This document shows, in pieces, positions 31,928 to 42,611 of a DNA stretch of 64,000 nt. Origin of the DNA: Pinus tabuliformis (lineage: Eukaryota > Streptophyta > Pinopsida > Pinales > Pinaceae). Each line of letters begins with the position of its first letter. The stretch's first letter is position 1. The stretch covers positions 885,460,184 to 885,524,183 of the forward strand of contig CM062817.1 in NCBI GenBank assembly GCA_031772625.1. The letters run 5' to 3'. The notes beneath the pieces are model-generated. The model did no database searches. It was not told the origin of the DNA and was given only the letters and a program-made list of their open reading frames with translations. The position numbers and the translations under genes are program-made.

Positions 31928-32415
31928 GATGTCCTGCACAAGCCCATAGAAATCAGTTAGAAGCGTTGGCATTAAACATTTCACGTTCATTTGCAAACAA
32001 AAATTTTTTTCCGCGCCAGCGCGGCTGTTTTAAAAACAGCTGCGCTGGCCATGGCAGCCCTTTGTTAAATTTCGAGGTCAGCGCGGAAGAACACGGCTTT
32101 TCCGCGCTGACCCGAAGTTGGCCACGTTTTGTTTTAATTCGGTCAGCGCGGACCCGTGCGGGATATCCGCGCTGACCGAGGGCGCATTCATGCACCAAAA
32201 ATTCACCCAATTGGGCGAATTTAACCGTTAAATTCCTACTAAAAACAACCAAAATGCAGGGTAAGGGAACGAGAACCTACCTGGAGGAAGCGGTTCGAGA
32301 AACGGTGTCCGTATGGGCTGGAAATCACTTCGTCAACTTTCTGGCTTCTTCACGTCCTTCACGTCCCAAAATGGTAAAATGGTAAAAATGACTTATTACT
32401 TCTTTCTATTTATAG
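31928..32415 (-). promoter_or_regulatory. Promoter, leader exon and intron 1 of antisense gene (G1)
   Basis: Reading leftward: TATA box CTATAAATAG (32415-32406), a leader exon ending CTTCCTCCAG at 32281, donor GTAGGT, a 347-bp intron (32280-31934) and acceptor TTGTGCAG before GACATCATGG. TATA box to donor is 125 nt. The leader has an upstream in-frame stop and no ATG, so it is 5' UTR. The intron contains three GC-rich palindromes. G2 has the same arrangement. Confidence 0.65.
32015..32177. repeat. Three GC-rich palindromes in antisense intron 1
   Basis: 32015-32031/32033-32049 pair over 17 bases with one wobble and a one-base centre. 32076-32088/32100-32112 pair perfectly over 13 bases (GGTCAGCGCGGAA). 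32141-32152/32166-32177 pair perfectly over 12 bases (GGTCAGCGCGGA). All share CAGCGCGG. Confidence 0.85.
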
Positions 32416-32590
32416 TAAAAACTCATATATTGCCATATTTTTGGGTTTTTGTCATTTTTAACCATGACTTTAGCCCTGAATTCGTTAAAAGCTTGTTTTG
32501 AATATGTTTTTCACACATATCGAATGGATTTATGCGGGTAGTGCTCTTGTGCAGGTTCAGATAACGCGACTTGGTCATGATGGTCCTCCG

Positions 32591-33032
32591 TGCATATATA
32601 TATTACATATTTATATATATGGCTCTTCCTATAGCTCCTCTTACTCCAATGTGGCTCCTCTGGCTTGGTAGTGTCTTTCAAATACCTCCTAGCATATATG
32701 AACGCCTCTCTTGCTCCGATGTTCTGTAATATTCTTTGATATGCCTCCTTTGGTAACTCTTCCTACTTATGGCTTAGCTATCCTGATGGCCTTGCTCCTG
32801 TCTCTTCATGGATCTGTGTTGCTTCCCCTTGGCTTCATATCGTCATCTAGTATCTAGAATATTGCCATATTGACATCAATGACAACCTAGGTCAACATAA
32901 ACTTAACTTCTATGTAAAAATTTGATCCTAGTATTCCAGAGATGTTATTTTTAACATTTTGGCTGGATGAAGACATAAAAGTAATAATTATATTTCTATT
33001 TGCAATTATAATTAATTATAATTAATAATTAA
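32591..33032. other. Unassigned AT-rich segment, possible LTR edge
   Basis: No protein was found. Repeated CTCCTCTTACTCC/GGCTCCTC words occur at 32620-32710. The minus strand at 32897 reads TGTTGACCTAGGTTGTCATTGATGTCAA, which resembles the start of the C1 LTR, so a related minus-strand LTR may lie to its left; no partner or target duplication was seen. Confidence 0.3.
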
Positions 33033-33178
33033 ACCAGCCTAGATGTGTCTTAAATTTGGATCTACCAAACCCCCAGAGAGATCAAATTTCTTGAGATGCA
33101 AAGCTCTTCTAAAGTGAAAAGAGATTTGATCCCTCTCGAGGCTTGGTAGAACCTGATTTAAGATGAATTTAGGTTGGT
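33033..33178. repeat. Imperfect hairpin (foldback), MIRNA- or MITE-like
   Basis: Arms 33033-33092 and 33119-33178 pair along about 60 positions, with roughly 47 Watson-Crick and 6 G-U pairs, around a 26-nt loop. Mismatches are scattered and mostly single. No protein is encoded. It could be a small-RNA precursor or a decayed foldback element. Confidence 0.6.
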
Positions 33179-33600
33179 AATACAAATTTTTGGCTAATCA
33201 AATATTAGGTATTGAAAACATTTCAATGATGAATATTGTTACATTAATCTATATAACAAGTAGCATCAATATGTCAATGACGAAGAATATTACATCCATT
33301 TGTGCAACAAGAAAACATAATTAAAGATAACACCCAACCATGAAGCGTAGTTGGTCTTAGTAGTCAATGCATATCTATGAAAGGCAAGTGAAAAACATGG
33401 TTTCCAAAAAAATAGAAGAATAACCAAACAAAATAATGAAATGCATAAAAGTTGAGTTTAGTAATTGACCATGATTCATTGAACCAATTGACCATGATTC
33501 ACATAAAATCACAAAAAATCTAGATCTACTGACATCCCCTCTTAATAGCAAAAAGAAAAAGAAGTTTGAGACACATAAGTTCTACAAAATCATTTGTGCC
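33179..33600. other. Unassigned AT-rich segment
   Basis: No reading frame, repeat pair or promoter that could be supported. A duplicated AATTGACCATGATTCA occurs near 33461 and 33485. Confidence 0.4.
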
Positions 33601-36015
33601 TCAGCTTAAGCCTATTTTTAAGTGAAAATAATGTTGTTCATATATGTGTAAAATTTCCCCTCCTACGCATCTACCTTCCTGGGAAGATCCATTGAAATAG
33701 GCCCATGGGAGGGAATGGTCAATTCTTTCTTTAGATATTTGGTGAGATTTAGATTTTTTAGCATCATTTGGAATGAGAAAATATATATCTAGTAAATGTT
33801 CAACAATCTTACCATGTTGGATATATTTGTCCTTAAATATTTTGTATTTTTTGTTGAGCCAGATACCCCAATAGATCATCATAGGGAGGTTCAAAGTTTT
33901 GTAGCATTCACTACATGTAGAAATTTTGAATAATATGACACTTACTCACAGAGATTATCCTGATTATACACTATTGCAGAATACATGCACAATACATAAC
34001 CTCCTCTACGCTGATCATCAATTTAGCAGCATTAAAAAAAATGAAACATCAATCACATGCGCACATTAACACAGTATGTAACCCAAGGAAATCATACAAC
34101 TGAAAACCCCACTCTATGTGTATATTATATGATAGAGAACATGTAACAATACATAGTACAATATTCCTCACAAGTACTCAGTACTATCTCCACCTGTTAC
34201 ACACAAACTAGTTCAGATCTGATGCCTCAAATCTTCTCCACTGTTTGCCTGCCTCCACTGCGCAATCCTGCAAGAGAATCAATCACTCTATGAAATCGAA
34301 TTCCTTTGGTTATACTACGGAAGCCTCATGGGCAATCTCCATCCATGCATGTGCAAATCTCATGCACAACTATAGTCACAACTGATAGCAATCTCAACCT
34401 CTAACACCTGTCTCCACTGAACTGTACATGCACTGAGTTAACAGATGTATTCTTCAGTTGCTTTATGAGTTAATAATTAGTGAATTAATTTAACAATTTA
34501 ATTCACATCACTCATCACTAGTCTATTTGCAGTTAGACTAAATACAACTAGTTTAACCAAGTCAAACTGAACACAACTCCATAAACTCCACAATCAACTC
34601 CACCGAAACTCAACCACATGAGTTCTAACTGAAGTCCTGCATGCAATAGCTCAACTGACCCACAAGAAAAGTGTATTTCCTTCTAACAGCTGCATGTGCC
34701 ACATCTGTAGCTCAAACTGAAGTGCTCCAAGAGGATAAGATAATGTTTATAGTCCAAATATTATTATGAGACAATAATATTCCACTGTTCTATTTTTAGC
34801 CTGGCAGTCTAAAAATAGAAACCGCCCATACGTCTAAAAATAGAAGTCCATCTATTTTTACCAACATGACCAATCATCCACAAATAGCATCCTACAACTC
34901 ATAGACCATGATCCATATGTCTAAAAATAGACATAGTCTAAAAATAGACTTTGCGCCAAAAATAGCCTGCGGGCCCACTTAGTGAAGGTGACTTCTTTCC
35001 ACTAATCTCCATCATCTTGTTGCATTTTCAACACTACATTCCACCATCTCTGCCAGGCATCCATAAAAGAGGTCCCTTTCGACTACCAAGATAAAGAAAT
35101 ACAAATGCATACCTCATTTCAAACTTGATTGACATGAGGATGCGATATAAAAACATGTTCTACCACTTATTCTTGCTCCCTGCACAATAGACACCGGCTA
35201 GGACCAAAAAAAATCATTTTCTTTAGATTTTCTCCTGTGAGAATTTTGTTTTCTATCACACTCTAGAGAAACAGTCTATCCTTTACCGGGAATTTTAGTC
35301 TCCAGGCCAGCGTCCACCACGAGGCCAATACCTCCGGTTCTTTGTCTGCAATGATAAAAAAGTATCCTTCCTTGGGATGATATTTCCCTGAGGTCGAATG
35401 AATCCATTTTAGCTCGTTTGAAATGTCCAAAAGTCTCACATACAAAGAATTTAATTCTATAGTATAGTTAGTCCACCTCAAGTGCCATGCTTCTGGGAGA
35501 TTTAAATCATGAGGACTCATCTAACCTTGAGCCCATATAGACGTGGAATATGGATCAACAACTTGATTCAAAATGTGTCTACCTTGGGTTCTAAAAAAAT
35601 AAACTAGCTCGAGAGGCCACTAAAACATGCCACTGCATCCAATCCATGGGTCTTATCTAATTCTCTGATAATCCCTAGTGCCCATCTTCCATGCTAAACT
35701 TTGAATAATCACTAAAAAAAATTCCAGAACAACCTTCCAAAACCATAAAAACTTTGTGCCTAATATGACTTGGATTTCTGATCCAGTCTTCCAATGATCT
35801 AGGGAAAACATACTTTTTGTAGACTACCTCCATCCAAAGACTTGTTGTAGAAATAAGTCTCCATCCAACCTTAGCTGCCAATGATTTTGAGAAACAATGG
35901 AGGTTTTTTAAACCCCATCCAACCAACTTCTTGGGAAGTGCAATCTTGTTCCATTTTACCCAAGGAAAGTAATGACCTTCCTTTGAGCCTCACCACAGGA
36001 AAATCCGGAACACTT
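33601..36015 (-). pseudogene. LINE (non-LTR) fragment: RT C-terminus, zf-RVT, RNase H start
   Basis: Minus-strand pieces in LINE order from the right: HYFPWVKWNKIALPKKLVGW and GLKNLHCFSKSLAAKVGWRL (35990-35850, end of RT), KFPVKDRLFL then ILTGENLKK and CLLCREQE (35310-35170, zf-RVT domain), then YWGIWLNKKYKIFKD and WAYFNGSSQEGRC (33880-33660, linker and first RNase H strand, with Asn for the usual Asp). It is split by a solo LTR at 33916-35033, truncated at both ends and broken by stops. LINEs copy their RNA directly at the target. Confidence 0.8.
33911..35038 (-). mobile_element. Solo LTR of C2 family with target duplication
   Basis: 33916-35033 (1118 bp) is the reverse complement of the C2 LTR, from TGTTGAAAATGCAACAAG at the right to AAATTTCTACA at the left. 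CTACA flanks it at 33911-33915 and 35034-35038, a perfect five-base target duplication. Removing it restores the LINE frame. It shows that the normal LTR end is TACA, which the C2 3' LTR lacks. Confidence 0.9.
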
Positions 36016-37704
36016 CTGAATTATATTAAGTGCACATTTTTAGAGTTGAGACACGTGATATCACAAATAAAGAATTCATTTTTTCACTCTTGTAATTCTT
36101 TACAATTGCGGGATGATTTTCATATTTGTTATTTTTCTTGTTATGTTTATGGTTATTAAGCATAATTTATAAAAATTATAATTTATTTATGCATATAATT
36201 AAATCTATCCAAAGACTAATAATATCTACCATCGAGGAGCTAATATGCAACATGGAGACAAGTGACTAGGGTTTTTTCTCCTTGTTTGATCTTGCATGTA
36301 GGTGAATTGATCTGAGGGTTTTGGTTTGATTTGAATGAGGGATTCATTATTTCAAGGATTTTGTATATCATCGGACATAGAGAATAGAGGTTGAAGATGC
36401 CAAAGATAGGTCATTCCTAAGGAGGGTCAATTTTTTTGCAAGTAAATTAAGCACCAGTGGAGGCGATTTCCTCTGGGACCAAAACCAATTCCTTGACATA
36501 AGTTAGGTGTAGCTACTTAGAAGGGATTTGACTTCACATCCTAAAAAGAAGTAAGTTATCATAGGCATAGTTATTCCAACAACCAAAAAATCTCTCAAAA
36601 TATTCAATTTTTTATTTTGCATTAGAGTTGGATATTTCTTGCTAGTTATTAATGTTAGATCATTTTAAACGAGCTATTTAGTGGAAAGAAGTGCCAAATT
36701 TGTAGAATCTAAGCTACCATTTAGATACAAGTTTTATTTCCCATATTCTTACACTTGTATCTAGTTAATTGGATGTAAATATATAGGTGGAGAAGGTTTT
36801 TCCTTGTTGGACTTGCATTCTACAACTATCCAAAATAAGTTCTCAAAGCCTAGAGTTTAAGCATATTAAACTATGGCTTATTATTTTTTAACTCTATGAT
36901 CTTTTATGGTCATTATCTTTGTGAAAGAGTTGTATTTCCTTTATTTTCCAGCTCTAAAAATTAACTACTTAAATTTTAGAAAAAAACTAGGGAATTAAAT
37001 ATATTAACGAGAAATTTGAAAGACATTTGATATAGGGGAGGCTCTAAATACTCTAAAGTACGCTTTATCCTTCCCTCAGTTAATTATGATTCCCTAGAGG
37101 TGTATTGAACACTGTGGGTTGGTTGTAGTAACAAATCAACTTGCTTCCCCTCCATTTTTACGCAAGTTTCACAATTTGTCCCACATAACAATAATTTTTT
37201 TTTTTTTCACTCATGAATCTTACACCATTTATCAAAATAAAATAAAAAAAATCCATAATCGGTTAGGATAAATTCTTTAGACCAAAATCCATAGGTTACA
37301 CTGCATATCTTGAGTTATTTTGGAATTAATAGTTTGTTGTTCGATATATGCATTATTTTATCAGCAAGACATCAAGTAAATTGACAACATCTTCACCCCA
37401 TTGATTCCATATAAGGCATTAATCACTTATAGGAGTGTTGAGAAATATTTAGGGAAGCCTTCAGTGGTTGTTTCAAAGGTTTTGGCACTAAATAGAGGGG
37501 GTTTGTACCAAGGTGACAATGGTTCCCTACCATATTTGTGTCAATCTAGCAAGACTACTAGGGCCTTAGAAGCCATGTTAAAATGATCGATAACATTTTT
37601 TGGTACCCTTTCATGGGAGAAGGTTTTTCAATCTGATGTTCTAATGACATTTTAAAGACATAATTCAAAGTGTAAATTGTTCGCATCCATGGGCAACATT
37701 TTTT
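36016..37704. other. Unassigned AT-rich region
   Basis: About 1.7 kb without a convincing coding frame or repeat pair. Long A and T runs occur (for example T11 near 37198). It may include the leader or LTR of the decayed Ty3 element to the right, but no LTR partner was found. Confidence 0.4.
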
Positions 37705-37722
37705 GGCGCCATTGGCGAGGAG
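37705..37722 (+). other. Possible primer binding site of element E4 (Asp-type)
   Basis: TGGCGCCATTGGCGAGGA resembles Athila-type primer sites (TGGCGCC...), complementary to tRNA-Asp. A weaker relative, TGGTACCCTTTCATGGGA, lies at 37595. It stands about 0.25 kb before the gag remnant, which supports the reading. Confidence 0.4.
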
Positions 37723-37956
37723 AAGGTATTTCATCTTGGTTTTATATGACAGCCATCAACTTGGGTAAGTTTCCATTTATTGATGTGTATCTTGATGAGA
37801 TTATTTTAAAATAACAACTTTCAGGTCTCATCCAGCGAATCTAAGTGAGGGTGATCTAGCATAACCCATTCACATAGGAAGGTATAATACAAAAAACTCC
37901 CACCCAAGGTAAGAATTGAGGTAAATACTAGTGACTCCACATTTATGATTTTATGA

Positions 37957-38834
37957 TTGGTAAGTATTGATTTTAGTAATATTTTATATTTTAAAGGTAT
38001 ACATGTTCTTCTTGATCTATCGTATGTTTCAAGATATCCACATCCGTTGTCATTTGATGTATTTTCCCACATTACAAAACTTGATGGGAACCCGTCATTA
38101 TCATATAATTATTTTGAATTTTTTATGAACTATGTGGTAGATACTAACATTTTCTATGAAGATATATTGATGAATCTATTTTCATTCTCAAAAAAAGGAG
38201 AACATGCATAAAATTGGTACTTTGGTTTCATGCATAATGAAATTAGATCATTGTTGCAATTAATAAACAAGTTTCAAAGAATATCAATCCATTCTTACGA
38301 AATCTTTTATGGTGTCAACATATATGAGTATATACTAATAAAAACAAGGAAAGGCTTGATGACATAAGGAGGGAATATCGTGAACGCCCCATCAATGGTT
38401 CTCATGAGGAATTAGGAAAAGTGAAAATGCATCTAATAAACCCTATTGGTATGTTAAAGAGAAATATGATGAGCCTTTTTGCGTTGAAGACTGAAAAGAA
38501 GGATAAGGAAGAGGGTCATCTATCTCGTTCCTCCGATGAGAAATTGTCGATAAACTTTGCAGGAAATGATGAAGAAAGGGAGGCCCCTATGAAATATGTC
38601 AGAGAAATATATAATGAAAATGAAGGGACTTATAAGCAACAAGTAAATGGAGAGGATCTTGATGAAAAAATCATTCAAGAACCCACCCACCATCCTCCAT
38701 ATGAAAGTACCACTTCAACAAGTTTCACTCCTTTCCAAGCCATTTATCTTTATTACACATCTACTAGTGTCTTTGAAGAGGATGAAGCAATAAACATGCA
38801 TACTTTTCAGAACATGGTGACGATGAAGAGATGA
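37957..38834 (+). pseudogene. Decayed Ty3 Gag (element E4)
   Basis: SFDVFSHITKLDGNPSLSYN, then EDILMNLFSFSKKGEHA, and after a stop WYFGFMHNEIRSLLQLINKF, match the order of Retrotrans_gag (F-KFDG...L..F..L...A..WY....I.SW..L...F). A downstream 137-residue frame (38421-38834) is Glu/Lys-rich and unassigned. No zinc knuckle or pol follows before G2. Confidence 0.5.
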
Positions 38835-39583
38835 AATATAGTCATGCATTCCTTAAGGTGGGTCCCCCTCTTGATTTTCAAGGTTGAACAAGTATGCTTG
38901 TAACTTGAATTGGTTGAATTGTCCAGCTGTTAAAACCCTACGGATGCTCGTTGTATATATCTTTCTTCATTCATTTTGGTTCTTGGAATGCATTAGGGTT
39001 TGTGTTTTTCTTATTTTAAAGATGCTCCCCTAGAGCTCCACACTCTCTATGTTATGCAAATTGTAGGCATGCCCCGCATCAATCCATACTTCATCTCCTT
39101 ACTCATTCCTTGACTTGCATTCTTAAGCTTGAATCTTCACTTGATTTTATGGCATTTTAAAGGCATAATATTCGCATTTTCATGCTAAAGGTTCACATGA
39201 CATTTTGATCATGATTGTTTATCTTTCAAACTTGAGTCTTTAAAATATATACCTTTACCAAAATCGTTTTCAAATGAAAGAGTCTATCATTTGTAAATTG
39301 TTTAAAAACATTTTTCGAGTATTGTAATTTTCATTTTACCGAAATAGTCTTACTCATCTCTTCACGTTTGCAATGGTGCATTTTGAGTCTTAATATGAAA
39401 GTTATGAAAGTGAAAGAGGAGACTTGCAAATATGATAGGCCCTTCAATGCACCATATGGTGAAAGGGACTTATAAGAATTAATATTTAATTTTTGCAAGT
39501 TAACAAACCATTGATACAAATAACCATAAAGTGTGCATCCTTTATTAATGGACTCTAGTGGAGTCCAATTAAATTTTCCAAAA
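38835..39583. other. Unassigned region left of G2
   Basis: About 0.75 kb, AT-rich, with no recognised protein or repeat. It is the left flank of the G2 target. Confidence 0.4.
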
Positions 39584-39588
39584 GGGAC

Positions 39589-40640
39589 TGTTGCACAAAA
39601 TATTGTGACCATGACATTCTGCAGTCACTGTGAGTCTATCACCACTCATACTGTCCTCCTTTGCAAGTCTTAAACCTCAGCTCTTCATGTCAAGCCTTAA
39701 AAATGAGAGAAAGTCCTTGAAAATCTCTAAAACTCTGGTTCCGCACTTTCTCTTAGCATTACCTGCAGTTTCGCACCCCTTGGTCATGTCCCCTGCAGAC
39801 CTGCCCGCTCTGTCTCTAAAGGAAAGGGTGCGGACCCTTGTAAAAGTCAAAAAGGCGCAAGTTTATTATTAAAAACTCACTTTGAGTTAATTTTGGACAC
39901 TTCTAGAAGGAATCTTGAGGTGGCAAGTTCCCTCCTAGGTGGTTCATGCATCCCATAACTAAAGGAGCTAACCCCTTGATGAGAGGAGCATATCCCTTTG
40001 AAGGAGGACTCTATCCCTTTGAAGGTGGACCTGGTAACTTCCTTCCGCTGCACTATAAAATGAGGCATTGGGATAGTTGCTAGGGAGGTTGAAAGCTGAA
40101 TATTTTTGAGGGTAAATGTTGTTGGAATTTAGACTTCCTAATTGAGCTTGAGAGGAGAGATTACATACCTTTTGATCTCTTTGGGAAGAGTGTGAAGCTT
40201 GTCAAAGTAGAGGATATTCTTGCTAGACCCTGGGAGGAGCTTGTACAACATCAAGGCACCAAGGTTGTAAAGTTCTTCTTTGTTTAAAGTTAATACAATC
40301 AAGTTCATTTTTCTCAATAAGTTGTCTTCTATGGTTTATTTCATGAATTCCTTGATCATCATGATAAATTTGGTTTATTATATTGGCTATGCAGGTGTTA
40401 TTTGATGTGTGCTTGTTTGTGTTTGCAGGTGTTTTAAAAGGAATCTCATTTGGACGGTCGAAGCGTGGCTGCCACAAACTAGTGTTGGACTTGAGGTAGG
40501 GTCTAAAACACCTCTTGGCTTTTATTTATAAATCGCAATATTTAGAGAAAGATAGAATTTGCTTGTCTTGCTTGTCGCTAGATATCAGTAGATACTAGGG
40601 AGATCGGTCTTGTCTGCAAGAACGATTTATCCGGCCGACA
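39589..40640 (+). repeat. 5' LTR of G2
   Basis: 1052 bp, TGTTGCACAAAATATT to CCGGCCGACA. A TATA box, CTATAAAA, lies at 40053-40060. Around 39740-39835 the words CCGCAC and GGTGCGGACCC could pair as a GC-rich stem. Its partner differs by a few percent by eye. Confidence 0.9.
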
Positions 40641-40643
40641 AAA

Positions 40644-40660
40644 TGACGACTCCGCTGGGG
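40644..40660 (+). other. Primer binding site of G2 (Arg tRNA)
   Basis: TGACGACTCCGCTGGGG is two changes from TGGCGACTCCACTGGGG, the complement of the 3' end of plant tRNA-Arg(ACG). It begins three bases after the LTR. Arg primers are known for Ogre/Tat elements, agreeing with the pol type. Confidence 0.75.
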
Positions 40661-42611
40661 ACTTGAATTTTGGTTTTTTGCCTTTACTTTTACTTTGAAT
40701 TGAGAAACTTTTTCTCTGTTTCTGGTTTTTTGTTTGATGTGTGTGGGATTGGGTAGTTTCTTTAGATTTTGAATTGTTTTTTGTTTTTCACGCTTTTGAA
40801 AGAGGACCGCACATTTTGGTTGTAACACAGTGCAAACATCCCCGCACTGTTGCTTTACTACATAGAGCAGTACCGCCCCTGGTTATACTGGGAGCCTGTG
40901 CACCCTGTCAAAATTTTGAAAAAACCTAAAATCTTTTCATTTGATTAAGCTTAGGATTTGTTTATGTGTTTTAGCCTCTTCCCAGATCTGCATGTGTCTT
41001 GTCAGAAACTTTTTGTAGGTGAATTCCATTGGCATTTTGGTTTTAGGTGAATTTCTAGAAGTTTTGTGTGCCTAGCTTGATTTTCGTTTGGTCTTTGTAG
41101 TAACTCAGAGTTTAGAAGCCTAAGAAACCTCAGATTACCCTGGTTTTTGCTAGTCTTCTTTGCGAGTCTAACCAATTTGTAAAATCTGCCTTTGGTGAGG
41201 AATACATCTCGTTTTTCTCTTCGCAAAGCTTCGAAAGAACTTGTTTTGAAAGTTTTGGATTTCATTTTTAAAAAGAAAACATAAGCTAGTTGTTTTTTGA
41301 TTAATTTGTTATTCTGAACGAATTAGTCCTTAGTTTGCTGATAACTAAGTAAAACATCCTCGAAAATAAATTTTGTAAGCTTTTACTTCAATAAGATTTT
41401 TAGAAGTTATAGATCTCAAGATTAGATTTTTAATAGTTTTGAGTGTTTTCTAGGAATTTTAAAATCTCTTTTGAAAAAGAACTTATTTTGTAGTGTTTGA
41501 GTGTTGAAAAGAAAGGGATATTTTTTTGTGAGCATAATTAGTAGTCTCGTTTTTGAGTTTAATTAAAAAGATAAAAAAGCTTTTCTTTTCATTTGTTTGT
41601 TAAGGAAAGATTTGTTTTTCAAGCAATTGCATTCTCAACTCTTTCTTTAGTTAGAAATTCATTGAAGAAAAGGATTGTTTATCATCTTAGGTGCATTTTT
41701 AGTGTTTTGGAGTCGAGTCTTCACACCATAAAGTTTCATCTCCACACCTTTTGACTTAAGAAACAACCATAAAAATAACACTTAAAGTAAAATTTATCTG
41801 GCAATCTTTTATTTCTAGGGCTCTTTATCACCAACATAGCTTAGGCTAGTATCTTGGAGTAGGGAGTAATTAGCTCTCCAAGAGAGTAAAAACAAACAAG
41901 TAGATGTATCTTGCGGTAGGAGATAAATTCCAATTGTTACGTCTATCCTCTGGGAAGCTCCTCTTATAGGAGTCAAGCACGAGATCATATCCGAACCAGT
42001 TGGGTAATCAATCCTTCCTCATTGGGAACGATAGAAGATATACACGTATTAAAAATGGTAAACCTCAGATTAACCATTGTCGAGGAGCCTGTGGTCACTT
42101 GTTGGTAAACCTTGGATTATGTCAAGGAGCCTTCAAGGGGATTGAGCTTTGCTACTCTGCCCTTGTGTGTGTATCGGATCACAGACTGCTCCCCCAGGTA
42201 TATTTGTTTCTGTTGGTAACCATAGTGACCATAATCTATAGGATTCTTTCCTAAGGTGACGGTGGAGGGAAGATCCCACTGTACCTGGAGCAGTCATTGA
42301 TTAGACTCACTTAAACTCTCTGGGGGGTTCTCTTCACTCAAGACGGTTTAGTGGAGAAACTTGTGCAAGTCTGTTTCATTAAGCAGGTTGGCGGGGTAAC
42401 TGTTCCAACCGCCATTTCTGTATTGAATTCTGCAACGTTGGATTTCATCACCAACTAGTGTTTTCGGTACGAAAAGTTACTGTTTGTGTGTGGTTTGAAC
42501 TCCTAGATTCTTTAGGCTTGTGATTCAAATTGTTTGTTTCTTTAGAGACTTTAGGTGGTTTTCATTCAGATTTTTCTTTGTTTGCGTGTGAAGTAATTAA
42601 AATATTTAATC
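40661..42611 (+). other. Long leader of G2
   Basis: About 1.95 kb between primer site and gag, T-rich, with no credible frame. Long leaders are usual in Ogre/Tat elements. A GC-rich patch at 40805-40910 has CCGCAC and GTGC words like those in the LTR and in antisense intron 1. Confidence 0.55.

Larger units (their letters stand above)
25545..32590 (+). mobile_element. Tat/Ogre-like Ty3 element G1, 5'-truncated
   Basis: Holds protease to integrase in one intact frame, a separate archaeal-type RNase H and a convergent antisense gene, in the same order as G2. It starts inside the Gag/protease junction (homology with G2 begins at about residue 1 of the ORF) and has no LTR at either end. A 20-base direct repeat at 25566-25585 and 25604-25623 lies at the left junction. 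GC content and C-ending codons are higher than in G2. The right limit is set where G2-like sequence (TTGTGCAGG near 32550) stops. Confidence 0.75.

Noticed and set aside
38421..38834. 137-codon Glu/Lys-rich frame as a host gene
   Set aside because: It follows a decayed Ty3 gag, has no recognisable domain and no splice or promoter signals; more likely the continuation of that element.
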